Positions 18,651 to 27,671 of a stretch of 64,000 nucleotides of DNA are shown in pieces. Source of the DNA: an uncultured Collinsella sp. (GTDB lineage Bacteria; Actinomycetota; Coriobacteriia; Coriobacteriales; Coriobacteriaceae); the NCBI GenBank assembly GCA_900538305.1, contig UPXY01000006.1, forward strand, positions 11,440 through 75,439, read 5' to 3'. Position numbers and translations under genes: made by a program. Each line of letters begins with the position of its first letter. The stretch's first letter is position 1. A model generated the notes under the pieces. That model saw only the letters and a program-made list of their open reading frames with translations. It was not told where the DNA came from and ran no database searches.

Positions 18651-18953
18651 CTAGTCCACAGACCCAGCGGACTCGTAGGCGGTCGGCTGATGGCCGAGCG
18701 CACAGGAGAACTTCTCGTGGTCGAAGGAGATATCGCCGTCGACGATCTCCTCCATGGCCATGGAGATGGCATCCTTACCAGAAAGAGCGATGGTTATGTC
18801 GTCGACATCCTGCACCTTTAGCACGCGCTCGTGTTGACCGCGGAGCATGTCGTTGATATCGCAGGCGCGCTTGGACGCGAGTGAAGCCAAGAGGAACCGG
18901 TTGTTATCGGTCTTCTCGAGCAGGTCGTCGATATGAGGCTTGATGACAGACAC
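18651..18953 (-). CDS. rpoZ: RNA polymerase omega subunit
   Basis: Omega subunit, which helps fold and assemble beta-prime. The 100-residue product has the family core LASLASKRACDINDMLRG. The start is a GTG at 18953 just after a GAGGT. It lies between gmk and thiI, with a 6-nt gap after gmk; gmk-rpoZ is a widely conserved pair. Confidence 0.92.
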   Translation of the reverse strand: MSVIKPHIDDLLEKTDNNRFLLASLASKRACDINDMLRGQHERVLKVQDVDDITIALSGKDAISMAMEEIVDGDISFDHEKFSCALGHQPTAYESAGSVD

Positions 18954-18959
18954 AGGACC

Positions 18960-19529
18960 TCAGTTCCTTTCGTAGTTCTCGATAATGCCGATGAGCTGGT
19001 CGACCGCCTCGTCGAGGTCGTCGTTGACCACGATCTCGTCGTAGCGATCCTGCAGCGCGAGCTCGCGCCGGGCATTCGACAGACGAAGCGCAATGGCATC
19101 TTCCGTTTCCGTGCCGCGGTTGCGCAGGCGCTCGGCGAGCACCTCGAGCGAAGGCGGCTTTATGAAGATGAGCACAGCTTCGGGCATACGCTCGCGCACC
19201 TGCAAGGCGCCTTGGACATCGATCTCGAGGATAAGCGATGACCCCTGCAAGAGGTTGCGCTCGACCTCGCTCTTGAGCGTGCCGTAGCAATGCCCGTGAA
19301 CGTGCGCCCATTCTACAAACTCATCCGCGTCGACGCGACGCTGGAACTCATCGGGCGTGAGAAAGTAATAGCTCGTGCCGTCCACTTCGCCCTCACGCGG
19401 CTCTCGCGTGGTAGCGGAAACCGTCAGGCCCAGATTCGGCAGCTCCTCGCGAACGCGCGCGACGAGCGTGCCTTTTCCGGCACCTGACGGTCCTGAAACG
19501 ACAAAGAGCTTTGACGCTGTATCGCTCAC
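18960..19529 (-). CDS. gmk: Guanylate kinase
   Basis: Phosphorylates GMP to GDP. The 189-residue product has the P-loop GPSGAGKGTL near residue 13, the GMP-binding TTREPREGEVDGTSYYF and ILEIDVQGA. The GTG start abuts the mihF stop (19530), so translation is coupled. Confidence 0.96.
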   Translation of the reverse strand: MSDTASKLFVVSGPSGAGKGTLVARVREELPNLGLTVSATTREPREGEVDGTSYYFLTPDEFQRRVDADEFVEWAHVHGHCYGTLKSEVERNLLQGSSLILEIDVQGALQVRERMPEAVLIFIKPPSLEVLAERLRNRGTETEDAIALRLSNARRELALQDRYDEIVVNDDLDEAVDQLIGIIENYERN

Positions 19530-19838
19530 TTACTTGGTGAGGGCAGCGAGGAGCTGCTCGCGCTGGCGAACGCCGAGACCCTGAACGCGACGGGTGGCAG
19601 AGATCTCGAGCTCGTCCATGATCTTGGCAGCCTTGGCCTTGCCATAACCAGGGAGCGACTCAATGAGGGTCGAGACCTTCATGCGGGATGCGATGGGATC
19701 GTCGGAGTTGAGGACGGACTCGAGGGAGACCTCACCCTTCTTGATCTTCTCACGAAGCTCGGCACGGGCGTGGCGGGCTGCGGCGGCCTTCTCGAGAGCG
19801 GCCTTGCGCTGCTCATCGGTGAGCTGGGGAAGCGCCAT
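19530..19838 (-). CDS. mihF: Integration host factor, actinobacterial type (mIHF)
   Basis: Nucleoid-associated DNA-binding protein of the mycobacterial IHF type, unrelated to IhfA/IhfB. The 102-residue product has an N-terminal helix rich in Ala and Arg, then a helix-two-turn-helix region with LIESLPGYGKAKAAKIMDEL and VQGLGVRQREQLL. AGGAGG stands 5 nt before the ATG. It is first in the mihF-gmk-rpoZ-thiI operon and is a marker for actinobacteria. Confidence 0.95.
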   Translation of the reverse strand: MALPQLTDEQRKAALEKAAAARHARAELREKIKKGEVSLESVLNSDDPIASRMKVSTLIESLPGYGKAKAAKIMDELEISATRRVQGLGVRQREQLLAALTK

Positions 19839-20041
19839 TAGAACCTCCTACATTCAAGGTTTATACAAACAAACTACTGGTTACACGCCTTACGAAAGAA
19901 CTTCTGGCAGGCAACCAACGTGATACGTTAAAGGATAGAGCCTCAAAGTTCAAGAGCATCAAGGGAATCTTTAAGGTCGCAACCTGCATATTCACAGAAC
20001 GACCGCGAAGAAACCGCAGGATAGAGCTTGCACGACCTGGC
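19839..20041. other. Intergenic gap upstream of mihF, downstream of pyrF
   Basis: 203 nt. On the minus strand TTGAAC and TAACGT are 17 bp apart, a possible mihF promoter. A TATAAA also lies close to the mihF start. No strong pyrF terminator is visible. Confidence 0.35.
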
Positions 20042-20767
20042 TTAGAGCGCTAGCGGCACGAGCTCGGAAACGATCGCCTCGTATGCCTCAACCGGATCAT
20101 CGGCGCTGGTAATCGGCCTGCCAATCACCAGATGGCTTGCACCGGCCTCGAGAGCGGCAGCGGGCGTGGCAACGCGGCTCTGGTCGCCGAGAGCCGCACC
20201 CGCAGGACGCACACCCGGCGTCACGATGAGCGCGTCCTCTCCCAAAAGTTGACGCATGGCATGCGCTTCCTGGGGCGAGCACACGATACCGTCGATGCCG
20301 TTCACCTTCGCGAGCGAGGCCAAGCGCGCCGCCTCTTCGGCAACAGGTGCATCGATGCCGATCTGGGCAAGCGCCTCTTGGTCCATGCTCGTGAGCACGG
20401 TGATGGCGACGAGCTTCGGCCGCGCGCCGAGCTGCTCCGCCGCCTCCTCGGCGCCTTCGCGGCATGCGGCGAGCATGGCACCGGATCCCAGCCCATGGAC
20501 GGAAAGCAGATCGGCGCCGGCGAGCGCCGCGGAACGAGCCGCGCCGCGCACCTGATGTGGGATATCGTGGAACTTGAGGTCGAGGAAGACCTTGAATCCG
20601 AGCTTACGGAACTCGCGCACGATGTCCGGCCCCTCGGCATAGAAGAGCGTCATCCCCACTTTGAGCCATGTCGCATGCCCGCAGAGTTTTCCTGCGAGTT
20701 CAAGAGCCCTCGTACGGTCGCAGTCCAGGGCGACGATGATGCGCTCGCGCGCTTCCTGCTCTAGCAT
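20042..20767 (-). CDS. pyrF: Orotidine-5'-phosphate decarboxylase
   Basis: Last step of UMP synthesis. The 241-residue product has IIVALDCD near the N terminus, the catalytic DLKFHDIPHQV motif and the phosphate-binding GVRPAG and IGRPIT. ATG at 20767 overlaps pyrD by 7 nt. Last gene of the pyr operon. Confidence 0.95.
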   Translation of the reverse strand: MLEQEARERIIVALDCDRTRALELAGKLCGHATWLKVGMTLFYAEGPDIVREFRKLGFKVFLDLKFHDIPHQVRGAARSAALAGADLLSVHGLGSGAMLAACREGAEEAAEQLGARPKLVAITVLTSMDQEALAQIGIDAPVAEEAARLASLAKVNGIDGIVCSPQEAHAMRQLLGEDALIVTPGVRPAGAALGDQSRVATPAAALEAGASHLVIGRPITSADDPVEAYEAIVSELVPLAL

Positions 20768-21684
20768 TCGAATGCTCCGATCAGTTCGGTGATGCTCTTC
20801 ACGCCCTGCGACTCCGCCCATGCTTCAAGCTCGCGGAGGATGCGGACGCTGGCAGTGGGATCGACGAAACTCGCCATACCTACGGCGACAGACGAGGCGC
20901 CTGCGAGGATGAACTCGGCGGCGTCCTCACCGGTCATCACGCCACCAACGCCGCATACGGGGATGTCGACGGCCTGGCAGACCTCCCACACCATGCGCAC
21001 TGCGATGGGATGCAGCAAGGGTCCGGAAAGGCCGCCAGTGGGACGAGAGATCTTCGAGCGGCGGGTATGCACGTCGATCGCCATACCGGGGATGGAGTTG
21101 ATGACCGTGAGGCCGTCGGCGCCCTCCGCCTCGAGGGCACGTGCGATCTCGGGCAGGCGAACGGGAGCCATCTTGACGAGGAGCGGCTTCTTGGTCACCG
21201 GGCGGCAGGCGCGCATGACCTCGGCCGCACCCTCAGGCGTGGAGCCCATCGCAGCGCCGCCGCACGCGATGTTCGGGCAGCTCACATTGAGCTCGAACGC
21301 AGCTGCCCAGGGGCAGAGCTCGTCGAAGAGCTCGAGCGCAGCGACATACTCCTCGATGGAATGTCCGGCAACCTGGCAGATGACCGCCGTACCCTTATCG
21401 GTGAGCTCGGAGAGGTACGGCCCGGACTCATGGGCGAAGGCGCGCACGCCGGGGTTCTGGAGACCCACCGAGTTCATCATGCCGCCTGGAACCTCGGTCA
21501 TACGCGGCTTGGGGTTGCCAGGCCAGGGCTCGGCGGCGCAGCCCTTCGTGGTGATGGCACCAAGCTCGGACACGTCGATAAAGTTCGTAAACTGCCAGCC
21601 CTGTCCAAAGGTACCGGCAGCGGTGTTGATGGGGTTCTTGAGGTGGATGCCGGCGAAATCGACGGCCATGGAAACGTTGCCCAT
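20761..21684 (-). CDS. pyrD: Dihydroorotate dehydrogenase B, catalytic subunit
   Basis: Oxidises dihydroorotate to orotate using FMN. The 307-residue product is of the class 1B type that works with PyrK: NVSCPNI contains the catalytic cysteine, and GGVMTGEDAAEFI lies in the FMN site. ATG at 21684 shares a base with the pyrK stop (TAATG). Confidence 0.95.
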   Translation of the reverse strand: MGNVSMAVDFAGIHLKNPINTAAGTFGQGWQFTNFIDVSELGAITTKGCAAEPWPGNPKPRMTEVPGGMMNSVGLQNPGVRAFAHESGPYLSELTDKGTAVICQVAGHSIEEYVAALELFDELCPWAAAFELNVSCPNIACGGAAMGSTPEGAAEVMRACRPVTKKPLLVKMAPVRLPEIARALEAEGADGLTVINSIPGMAIDVHTRRSKISRPTGGLSGPLLHPIAVRMVWEVCQAVDIPVCGVGGVMTGEDAAEFILAGASSVAVGMASFVDPTASVRILRELEAWAESQGVKSITELIGAFEC

Positions 21685-22475
21685 TACCACACGACCTCCT
21701 TCGCATCGAACACAGGGCCGCACATGCAAGCGCCCTGCATGCCGTTCACGGTCTCGACCGCGCAGGTGGAGCAAGCGCCGAATCCGCAGCTCATCATGCG
21801 CTCGAGCGACGCCTCGCAGGGCGCGCCCGCATCTGAGGCCGCGGCAGCGACCTTCGCCATCATGGGCTCGGGGCCGCAGGTCGCGACGTAACCGTAGCTC
21901 TTCTCACGAAGGAGCTCGGTCGCCGGATCGGTGCAGAAACCATGGTAGCCGGTCGAGCCGTCGTCCGTGCACACGCGCACCTCATCCGCGCCCGCCGCAC
22001 GGAAGTCGTCCTCGCCGACGAGTGCCGCTGCCGTTGCGGCGCCCATGCATACATCGAACGGGATGCCGCCACGGGCGAGCTCGCGCGCGAGGCAGAGCAC
22101 CGGCGGCACACCGATACCGCCCGCAACGAGCAACGCGCGTTCGCAACCCGCTGGGATCTTCCACCCCTTGCCGCCTGGTCCGAGCAGATCCGAGCGCTCC
22201 CCCGGCTTCATGCGCGAAAGGCGCTCGGTGCCCTCACCCACCACGGCATACCAGATATCGACCGTACCCGCAGCAGCGTCGGCATGCGCGAAGCTCAACG
22301 GGATGCGCAGCAGGCTCATGGCGTTACCCGGCACCGCGATGTTCACGAACTGGCCGGGACGAAGCACCGAAGCGAGCTTCGGCGCACGGATGGTGAGCGC
22401 GAAGATGCCCTGGGCAATGGGCTCGTTCGACACGACCTCGAAATCGTGCATACGAGCCGGTGAAGGTGTTGGCAT
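21684..22475 (-). CDS. pyrK: Dihydroorotate dehydrogenase B, electron-transfer subunit
   Basis: FAD and [2Fe-2S] protein that passes electrons from PyrD to NAD+. The 263-residue product has the FAD-binding LRIPLSFAHAD region, LLVAGGIGVPPV for NAD binding and C-terminal cluster cysteines in SCGFGACSTCAV plus a later Cys. AGGAGG is 4 nt before the ATG at 22475. Confidence 0.95.
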   Translation of the reverse strand: MPTPSPARMHDFEVVSNEPIAQGIFALTIRAPKLASVLRPGQFVNIAVPGNAMSLLRIPLSFAHADAAAGTVDIWYAVVGEGTERLSRMKPGERSDLLGPGGKGWKIPAGCERALLVAGGIGVPPVLCLARELARGGIPFDVCMGAATAAALVGEDDFRAAGADEVRVCTDDGSTGYHGFCTDPATELLREKSYGYVATCGPEPMMAKVAAAASDAGAPCEASLERMMSCGFGACSTCAVETVNGMQGACMCGPVFDAKEVVW

Positions 22476-22577
22476 AGATCCTCCTCATTCCACCGATGCA
22501 AGACGATGCGGGGAAACTCCCGATATCCCTCAGGCGCGCGAGCGCAGGCTTTCATCATTATTGCGCAAACGGGTGCC

Positions 22578-22610
22578 GATCGATACGCTCGACCAGCACC
22601 CGCTTAGATT
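22578..22610 (-). terminator. Hairpin between pyrC and pyrK
   Basis: On the minus strand CGGGTGC pairs with GCACCCG around a loop containing TCGA/TCGAT, followed by only a short T stretch (GTTTG). It lies in the 150-nt gap that splits pyrR-pyrB-pyrC from pyrK-pyrD-pyrF. It may be a weak terminator or an mRNA-processing structure. Confidence 0.4.
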
Positions 22611-22625
22611 ATCTCACGGAATCAA

Positions 22626-23915
22626 CTAGCACACGACGCCATCTGCGAGCGCGCGCTTGCCGCCCACGAAGACATCGGTCGCGCGACCGGCAAGCTCCAT
22701 GCCCTCGAACGCGCAATTGTCCGCCTTGGACTCATAGCCCTCGGCACCGACCGTCCAGGTGGCAGCCGGATCGAAGACCGTGATGTCGGCAACGGAGCCG
22801 GGAGCGATGGAGGCAACCTCGACGCCGAGGATACGGCGCGGGGCGACGCTCAAGAGCTCGACCATACGGCCGTAGTCGATCGTGCCGGCGGCGACGAGCT
22901 TCGTGAGCACGAGCGCAAGGGCACACTCGATGCCGGTAGTGCCGAACGGTGCGAGCTCGAACTCGCGGGACTTCTCCCACGCTGCGTGCGGGGCATGGTC
23001 GGTGGCGATAGCATCGACCGTACCATCCGCGACTCCGGCGATGAGCGCCTCCGCATCTGCGGCGGTGCGCAGCGGCGGGTTCATCTTGAGGCGCGTGTCA
23101 TAGGTGCCGTCGAGCGCGTCCTCGGTGAGGAAGAGGTGGTGCGGCGTGGCCTCGCAGGTCACGGGCAGACCCTCCGCTTTGGCAGCGCGCACCAGCTCAA
23201 GGCCGCGCGCGGTGGAGATATGCTGGATATGCAGCTTCGCACCGGTGAGGCGCGCAAGCGCGATGTCGCGGGCAATCTGGATCTCCTCGCCCTCCGCGGG
23301 CCAACCGAGAAGCCCCAGACGGGTGGAGACGACGCCCTCGTTCACCTGGCCGTCACCCACGAGATCCTCGTCCTGGCAGTGCGACAGGAACGTCTTGTCG
23401 AACATCTTGCCGTAGTCCATGCAGCGGCGCATCATGCCCGCGCCCTGGATGCCGCGGCCGTCGTCGGTGAAGGCAACGGCGCCGTGCGCCACCATATCGC
23501 CCATCTCGGCGATGATCTCGCCCTTGAGGCCCTTGGAGCAAGCGCCCGCCGGGTACACGTGGCAATGGCCCTCGCGCTCGGCCACGGACTTCACGTACTC
23601 GACCACGGTGCCGTTATCGGTCACGGGATCGGTGTTGGGCATAGAGCAGACGCCGGTGAAGCCGCCCTTCACAGCCGCACGGGTCTCGCTCTCGATGGTG
23701 CCCTTGTGCTCGTAGCCGGGCTCACGCAGGTGCACATGCATGTCCACGAGGCCGGGAACGAGCATCTTGCCGGAGAGGTCGACGACCTCGCAGCCCTCGG
23801 CGGCAAGGCCCTCGCCGACCTCGACGATGCGCTCGCCGTCGATTTTCACATCACAGATGCCGTCGATGCCGCACTGCGGGTCGACGACGTGGGCGTTCTT
23901 AAGCAGAAAGGCCAT
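22626..23915 (-). CDS. pyrC: Dihydroorotase
   Basis: Zinc amidohydrolase cyclising carbamoyl aspartate. The 429-residue product has DMHVHLREPG, the metal-site ATDHAPHA and typical class-I length. ATG at 23915 is preceded by GGAGGTG with a 6-nt spacer, better than the TTG 15 nt upstream. It overlaps pyrB by 17 nt. Confidence 0.95.
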   Translation of the reverse strand: MAFLLKNAHVVDPQCGIDGICDVKIDGERIVEVGEGLAAEGCEVVDLSGKMLVPGLVDMHVHLREPGYEHKGTIESETRAAVKGGFTGVCSMPNTDPVTDNGTVVEYVKSVAEREGHCHVYPAGACSKGLKGEIIAEMGDMVAHGAVAFTDDGRGIQGAGMMRRCMDYGKMFDKTFLSHCQDEDLVGDGQVNEGVVSTRLGLLGWPAEGEEIQIARDIALARLTGAKLHIQHISTARGLELVRAAKAEGLPVTCEATPHHLFLTEDALDGTYDTRLKMNPPLRTAADAEALIAGVADGTVDAIATDHAPHAAWEKSREFELAPFGTTGIECALALVLTKLVAAGTIDYGRMVELLSVAPRRILGVEVASIAPGSVADITVFDPAATWTVGAEGYESKADNCAFEGMELAGRATDVFVGGKRALADGVVC

Positions 23916-24843
23916 TATCGGCACCTCCAAGCAACAGGTACAGGGCTGCCATGCGCACGCAGATGCCCGCGTACACCTGGTCGAGAATCACGGAGCGCTC
24001 CGGATGGTCCGCCATGTATGAATCGAACTCGACACCGCGGTTGATAGGACCGGGATGGCAGATGATCGCATCCGGCTTCATGAGGTGTTCGCGCGCCTTG
24101 GTGAGACCGAAGAGCTGGTGGTACTCGCGCAGGCTCGGGAAGGGCGCGCCCTCCAGGCGCTCGCGCTGGATACGCAGCATGTAGACCACGTCGAGCTCGG
24201 GCAGGACGTCATCGAGGCAGTAGCTCACATGATCGGCACCGAGTACCTCGGGAGCAGCGGGGATGAGCGTGCCGGGAGCGACGACCGTGACCTCGGCGCC
24301 CATGATCTTGAGAGCCGGAATGAGCGAGCCGCAGACGCGCGAATGCGCGATGTCGCCCACGATGCCGACCTTCAACCCCTCGAAGCTACCCTTGCGCTCC
24401 CAGATGGAATAGAGGTCGAGGAGAGCCTGCGTGGGGTGGCCATGCTTGCCGTCGCCGGCATCGATGACGACGGCAGGGCTCGCCTGGCTCACGATGTAGG
24501 GCGCTCCGGCATGCTTGTCGCGCACGACGATGCAGTCGATCTTGTACGCGTCGAGCGTCATGACGGTATCGATGAGGCTCTCGCCCTTCACCGTGGAGGT
24601 GGAAGAGCCGCCGAAGTTGAGCGTATCGGCGGAAAGACGCTTCTCGGCGAGCTCAAAGGAGCTGCGGGTGCGCGTGGACGGCTCGTTGAACATGTTCACG
24701 ACCGTCTTGCCCTTGAGCGTAGGCACCTTCTTGATCTGGCGCTCGTTGACCTGAGAGAACGCCTTGGCGGTGGTAAGGATCGTCATGAGCTCGGAATCGG
24801 AATACTCCGAGATATCGATCAGATGCTTGTGATCATTGAACAT
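23899..24843 (-). CDS. pyrB: Aspartate carbamoyltransferase catalytic subunit
   Basis: Makes carbamoyl aspartate from aspartate and carbamoyl phosphate. The 314-residue product has the carbamoyl-phosphate motif EPSTRTRSSFE and the aspartate-loop region HPGPINRGVE. No pyrI is present. It starts 3 nt after the pyrR stop. Confidence 0.96.
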   Translation of the reverse strand: MFNDHKHLIDISEYSDSELMTILTTAKAFSQVNERQIKKVPTLKGKTVVNMFNEPSTRTRSSFELAEKRLSADTLNFGGSSTSTVKGESLIDTVMTLDAYKIDCIVVRDKHAGAPYIVSQASPAVVIDAGDGKHGHPTQALLDLYSIWERKGSFEGLKVGIVGDIAHSRVCGSLIPALKIMGAEVTVVAPGTLIPAAPEVLGADHVSYCLDDVLPELDVVYMLRIQRERLEGAPFPSLREYHQLFGLTKAREHLMKPDAIICHPGPINRGVEFDSYMADHPERSVILDQVYAGICVRMAALYLLLGGADNGLSA

Positions 24844-24846
24844 GGG

Positions 24847-25425
24847 CTACTCGCCTCCCAGCGGCGCGGAGCCCACACGGGAGCCCGGCTCGACATCGAA
24901 GATTTCCACGGTGCTGCGACCGTCAACTTCCTTGAGGTACAGGCGGACGTTCTCCTCATGCGAGGAAGGAACGTTCTTGCCGACGAAATCGGGGCAGATG
25001 GGAAGCTCGCGATGGCCGCGATCCACGAGCACGGCGAGCTCTACGCGGCTCGGGCGTCCCAGATCCATGATGGCGTCGAGCGCGGCGCGGATGGTGCGAC
25101 CCGTGTACAGGATATCGTCGACCAGCACGATGCGCTTGCCGTCGACATCAAAGTCGATCTTGCTCGCATGGACCTCCGGCGCGAACGTGGCGAAGTCATC
25201 GCGGTAGAAGCTGATATCCAGGCTGCCGAGCGGCAGACGCACCCCCTCGATCTCCTCGATCTTCTCGACGAGCTGCTTGGCAAGCAGGTCGCCGCGTGTC
25301 ACGATGCCCACGAGCGCGAGGTTCTCGCAACCTTCGTTCCGCTCGAGGATTTCGTGCGCGATGCGCGTAATGGCGCGGTTGATGGCGGTCTCGTCCATGA
25401 TGACCGCCTTAGGCTTCGTGCCCAT
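24847..25425 (-). CDS. pyrR: PyrR: pyr operon RNA-binding attenuator / uracil phosphoribosyltransferase
   Basis: Binds UMP and the pyr leader RNA to promote termination; also has UPRT activity. The 192-residue product has the PRPP-binding loop VLVDDILYTGRT and the long flexible-loop region typical of PyrR. ATG at 25425 follows AGGAAGGAG. First gene of the operon, directly after a leader with a matching PyrR-type hairpin and terminator. Confidence 0.95.
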   Translation of the reverse strand: MGTKPKAVIMDETAINRAITRIAHEILERNEGCENLALVGIVTRGDLLAKQLVEKIEEIEGVRLPLGSLDISFYRDDFATFAPEVHASKIDFDVDGKRIVLVDDILYTGRTIRAALDAIMDLGRPSRVELAVLVDRGHRELPICPDFVGKNVPSSHEENVRLYLKEVDGRSTVEIFDVEPGSRVGSAPLGGE

Positions 25426-25480
25426 CGCACTCCTTCCTCTTATCGATGCCTCCGGGCGCACCACGCCCGACCGAGGCAAC

Positions 25481-25512
25481 AAAAAAGATGCCCGACCGCC
25501 GCGCGGTACGGA
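25481..25512 (-). terminator. pyr operon attenuator terminator
   Basis: On the minus strand CCGTACCGC pairs with GCGGTCGG (8 bp, one bulge or mismatch) and is followed by GCATC and six T residues, 56 nt before pyrR. It sits inside the leader, so it is a regulatory terminator. Confidence 0.75.
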
Positions 25513-25581
25513 CACCCCGAAGAAGGAACCGGTCGCTTGCAGCGCTTTTGGTATTCCACAACCAACCGGATCGTATGTCTT

Positions 25582-25627
25582 TCCTTGCGGGTATCTCGTA
25601 CCACGTTTAAAGGTCCTGCCTAGTGTA
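25582..25627 (-). promoter_or_regulatory. PyrR-binding leader hairpin and pyr promoter -10
   Basis: The minus strand has TACACT (25622-25627, likely -10), then CCTTTAAACGTGGTACGAGA and TACCCGCAAGG. The outer CCTTT/AAGG and the inner GGTA/TACC pairs with an ACGAGA loop match the known PyrR anti-antiterminator arrangement (CCUUUAA...GAGA...AAGG). With the terminator 70 nt further down, this indicates UMP-dependent attenuation of the operon. Confidence 0.7.
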
Positions 25628-25804
25628 GCATGCGTCCGAGCATTCGCGCGCGTGGTTCCCGCCAACGGCAGCATGCGCATAGAAATCCTCGGAGACTGCA
25701 TATTTGCATGTGCAGCTGCGCAGATGGAACGAAATGGACAACGCGCTTCGTCGTATCGAACAATTCGCCACAGCAATGTTCCGAGACTTTTTTTCAAATG
25801 GTCC

Positions 25805-25832
25805 TTGCCAACGCGCGCGACTTTTGTATACT
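25805..25832 (+). promoter_or_regulatory. tRNA-Asn promoter
   Basis: TTGCCA (25805-25810) and TATACT (25827-25832) with a 16-bp spacer, about 27 nt before the tRNA. Confidence 0.7.
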
Positions 25833-25858
25833 AAGTTCTGTTGCTTGCGAGCAGCCAT

Positions 25859-25933
25859 TCCTCGGTAGCTCAATGGTAGAGCACGCGGCTGTTAACCGCG
25901 CTGTTGTAGGTTCGAGTCCTACCCGGGGAGCCA
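25859..25933 (+). tRNA. tRNA-Asn (GTT)
   Basis: Complete cloverleaf: acceptor stem TCCTCGG/CCGGGGA, anticodon arm CGCGG-CTGTTAA-CCGCG with anticodon GTT, T arm GTAGG-TTCGAGT-CCTAC, discriminator G and encoded CCA. It decodes AAC/AAU. It is a single transcription unit with its own promoter and terminator, transcribed opposite to its neighbours. Confidence 0.97.
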
Positions 25934-25941
25934 TTGTTTAT

Positions 25942-25975
25942 AAAGACCCTGTCAGTCCCCCTGGCAGGGTCTTTT
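25942..25975 (+). terminator. tRNA-Asn terminator
   Basis: AAAGACCCTG pairs with CAGGGTCTTT and is followed by T residues, 8 nt after the tRNA CCA end. Confidence 0.9.
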
Positions 25976-26067
25976 CGTATGCATCGCGGGCGCACCGAAC
26001 ATCTCTGCAGCCTCGCACCGGATCAGGTTCGAGCCGAACGGAAAGGCATCGGGGCGAGCTTCGAATG

Positions 26068-26100
26068 CAAAGAGGCTTGGGTTCTGAGCGAACCCAAGCC
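26068..26100 (-). terminator. rpoD terminator
   Basis: Perfect 11-bp stem (GGCTTGGGTTC/GAACCCAAGCC) with a 5-nt loop, followed on the minus strand by TCTTT; 57 nt after the rpoD stop. Confidence 0.8.
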
Positions 26101-26157
26101 GTCTCTAAAAACATGCACCTACAAGGCGCCTATAAAACCGGAATCGAAGCGATCGCG

Positions 26158-27516
26158 CTACATCTCGATGTAGTCCTTGAGCTTGCTCGAGCGGCTGGGA
26201 TGGCGGAGCTTCGCAAGCGTCTTGCTCTCGATCTGACGGATGCGCTCGCGCGTCACGCCGAACACGCGGCCGACCTCCTCGAGCGTACGCGGGTTGCCGT
26301 CGACGAGGCCGAAGCGGAGCTCGATGACCTTGCGCTCGCGATCGGCGAGCGAGTCGAGCACCTGCGAGAGCTGCTCCTGCAGCATGGAAAAGCTCGCGGC
26401 ATCGGGCGGAACGACCGCCTGCGAATCCTCGATGAAGTCACCGAGCTGGGAATCCTCTTCCTCGCCGATAGGCGTCTCGAGCGAGACCGGCTCCTGGGAA
26501 ATCTTCTGGATCTCGCGCACGCGGTCTGCGCTGATACCCATTTCCTCGCCGATCTCCTCGGGAGTTGGGTCGCGACCAAGGTCCTGCAGCAACTGGCGCT
26601 GGACGCGCACGAGCTTGTTGATCGTCTCGACCATGTGCACCGGGATGCGGATGGTGCGCGCCTGATCGGCGATCGCGCGCGTGATCGCCTGGCGAATCCA
26701 CCACGTCGCATACGTGGAGAATTTGAAGCCCTTCTCGTAGTCGAACTTCTCGACAGCACGGATAAGGCCGAGGTTACCCTCTTGGATGAGGTCGAGGAAG
26801 AGCATGCCGCGTCCCACATAGCGTTTCGCGATGGAGACCACGAGACGGAGGTTCGCGCTGATGAGCGCCTGCTTCGCCTCAAGACCCACTTGCTCGACGC
26901 GAGAGAGGCGGCGCATCTCGGCGCGCGTGAGCGAAAGCTCGCCACGGTCCGCGGCCTCGAGCTTATCCGTTGCATCGAGGCCAGCCTCGATCTTCATGGC
27001 AAGATCGACCTCGTCTGCAGCGGTGAGCAGGTCGACTTTACCGATCTCCTTGAGGTACATGCGTACGGGATCGCCGGTGAGCATGACGGTCGAAGCGTCG
27101 ATACCGCGTACGCGCGAACGCGAGCGCGAGGTGCGCGCCCTCGACTTCTTCTTGCGCGCGGAGCCCATCTCGGACTCAGCGATCTTGGCGACCTTGATGT
27201 CGTGATCCTCGATGCTCTCGTCATCCAGATCGTCATCGAGGTCATCGACGCCGAGCGCGTCCTCATCGTCGGCATCGGCGACGTCATCGACATCCATGGG
27301 AAGATCGTCGTCGCCATCAACCTGCGAGGTCACCTCGATACCGCGATCTCGAAGCGAGGTATAGATAGAACTAAGCTGTGCATCGTCTACATCGACGTCT
27401 TTCAGGACGACCTGGATCTCGTCCTCGGAAACAGACCCGGACACCGAGCCCCTATCGACCAACGTTTTGACGTAAGCCTCGAGCTCGATACCTGTATGCT
27501 CGGTCTTTTTCGGCAC
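26158..27516 (-). CDS. rpoD: Primary sigma factor RpoD (SigA/HrdB type)
   Basis: Housekeeping sigma factor. The 452-residue product has an acidic N-terminal region 1 (DDLDDDLDDESIEDHD), a basic patch, region 1.2 (MYLKEIGKVDLLTA), region 2 (GNLGLIRAVEKFDYEKG and WWIRQAITRA), region 3 and region 4 with RIRQIESKTLAKLRHPSRS. GTG start at 27516 behind AAGGGAG. It follows dnaG, a common Gram-positive pair. Confidence 0.97.
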   Translation of the reverse strand: MPKKTEHTGIELEAYVKTLVDRGSVSGSVSEDEIQVVLKDVDVDDAQLSSIYTSLRDRGIEVTSQVDGDDDLPMDVDDVADADDEDALGVDDLDDDLDDESIEDHDIKVAKIAESEMGSARKKKSRARTSRSRSRVRGIDASTVMLTGDPVRMYLKEIGKVDLLTAADEVDLAMKIEAGLDATDKLEAADRGELSLTRAEMRRLSRVEQVGLEAKQALISANLRLVVSIAKRYVGRGMLFLDLIQEGNLGLIRAVEKFDYEKGFKFSTYATWWIRQAITRAIADQARTIRIPVHMVETINKLVRVQRQLLQDLGRDPTPEEIGEEMGISADRVREIQKISQEPVSLETPIGEEEDSQLGDFIEDSQAVVPPDAASFSMLQEQLSQVLDSLADRERKVIELRFGLVDGNPRTLEEVGRVFGVTRERIRQIESKTLAKLRHPSRSSKLKDYIEM

Positions 27517-27564
27517 AGAAGCTCCCTTCCTTAGTCCACGGGACTCATTACTTTAACACAGCTC

Positions 27565-27570
27565 ACTATA
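27565..27570 (-). promoter_or_regulatory. Putative rpoD promoter -10
   Basis: TATAGT on the minus strand, about 50 nt before the rpoD GTG in the 155-nt dnaG-rpoD gap. No convincing -35. Confidence 0.35.
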
Positions 27571-27671
27571 CCCAATACGTGGGAATATGAAGCATCAGAA
27601 TATATTTCTGGCTGGGCAAGTCCAGAAAGGCTACCGTCTCTTACGCGGCAGCTTCACCTCGGCATTCGCAC

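Noticed and set aside
26010..26050. Second tRNA suggested by GGTTCGAGCC after tRNA-Asn
   Set aside because: No matching acceptor or anticodon arm; it is in the gap before the rpoD terminator.
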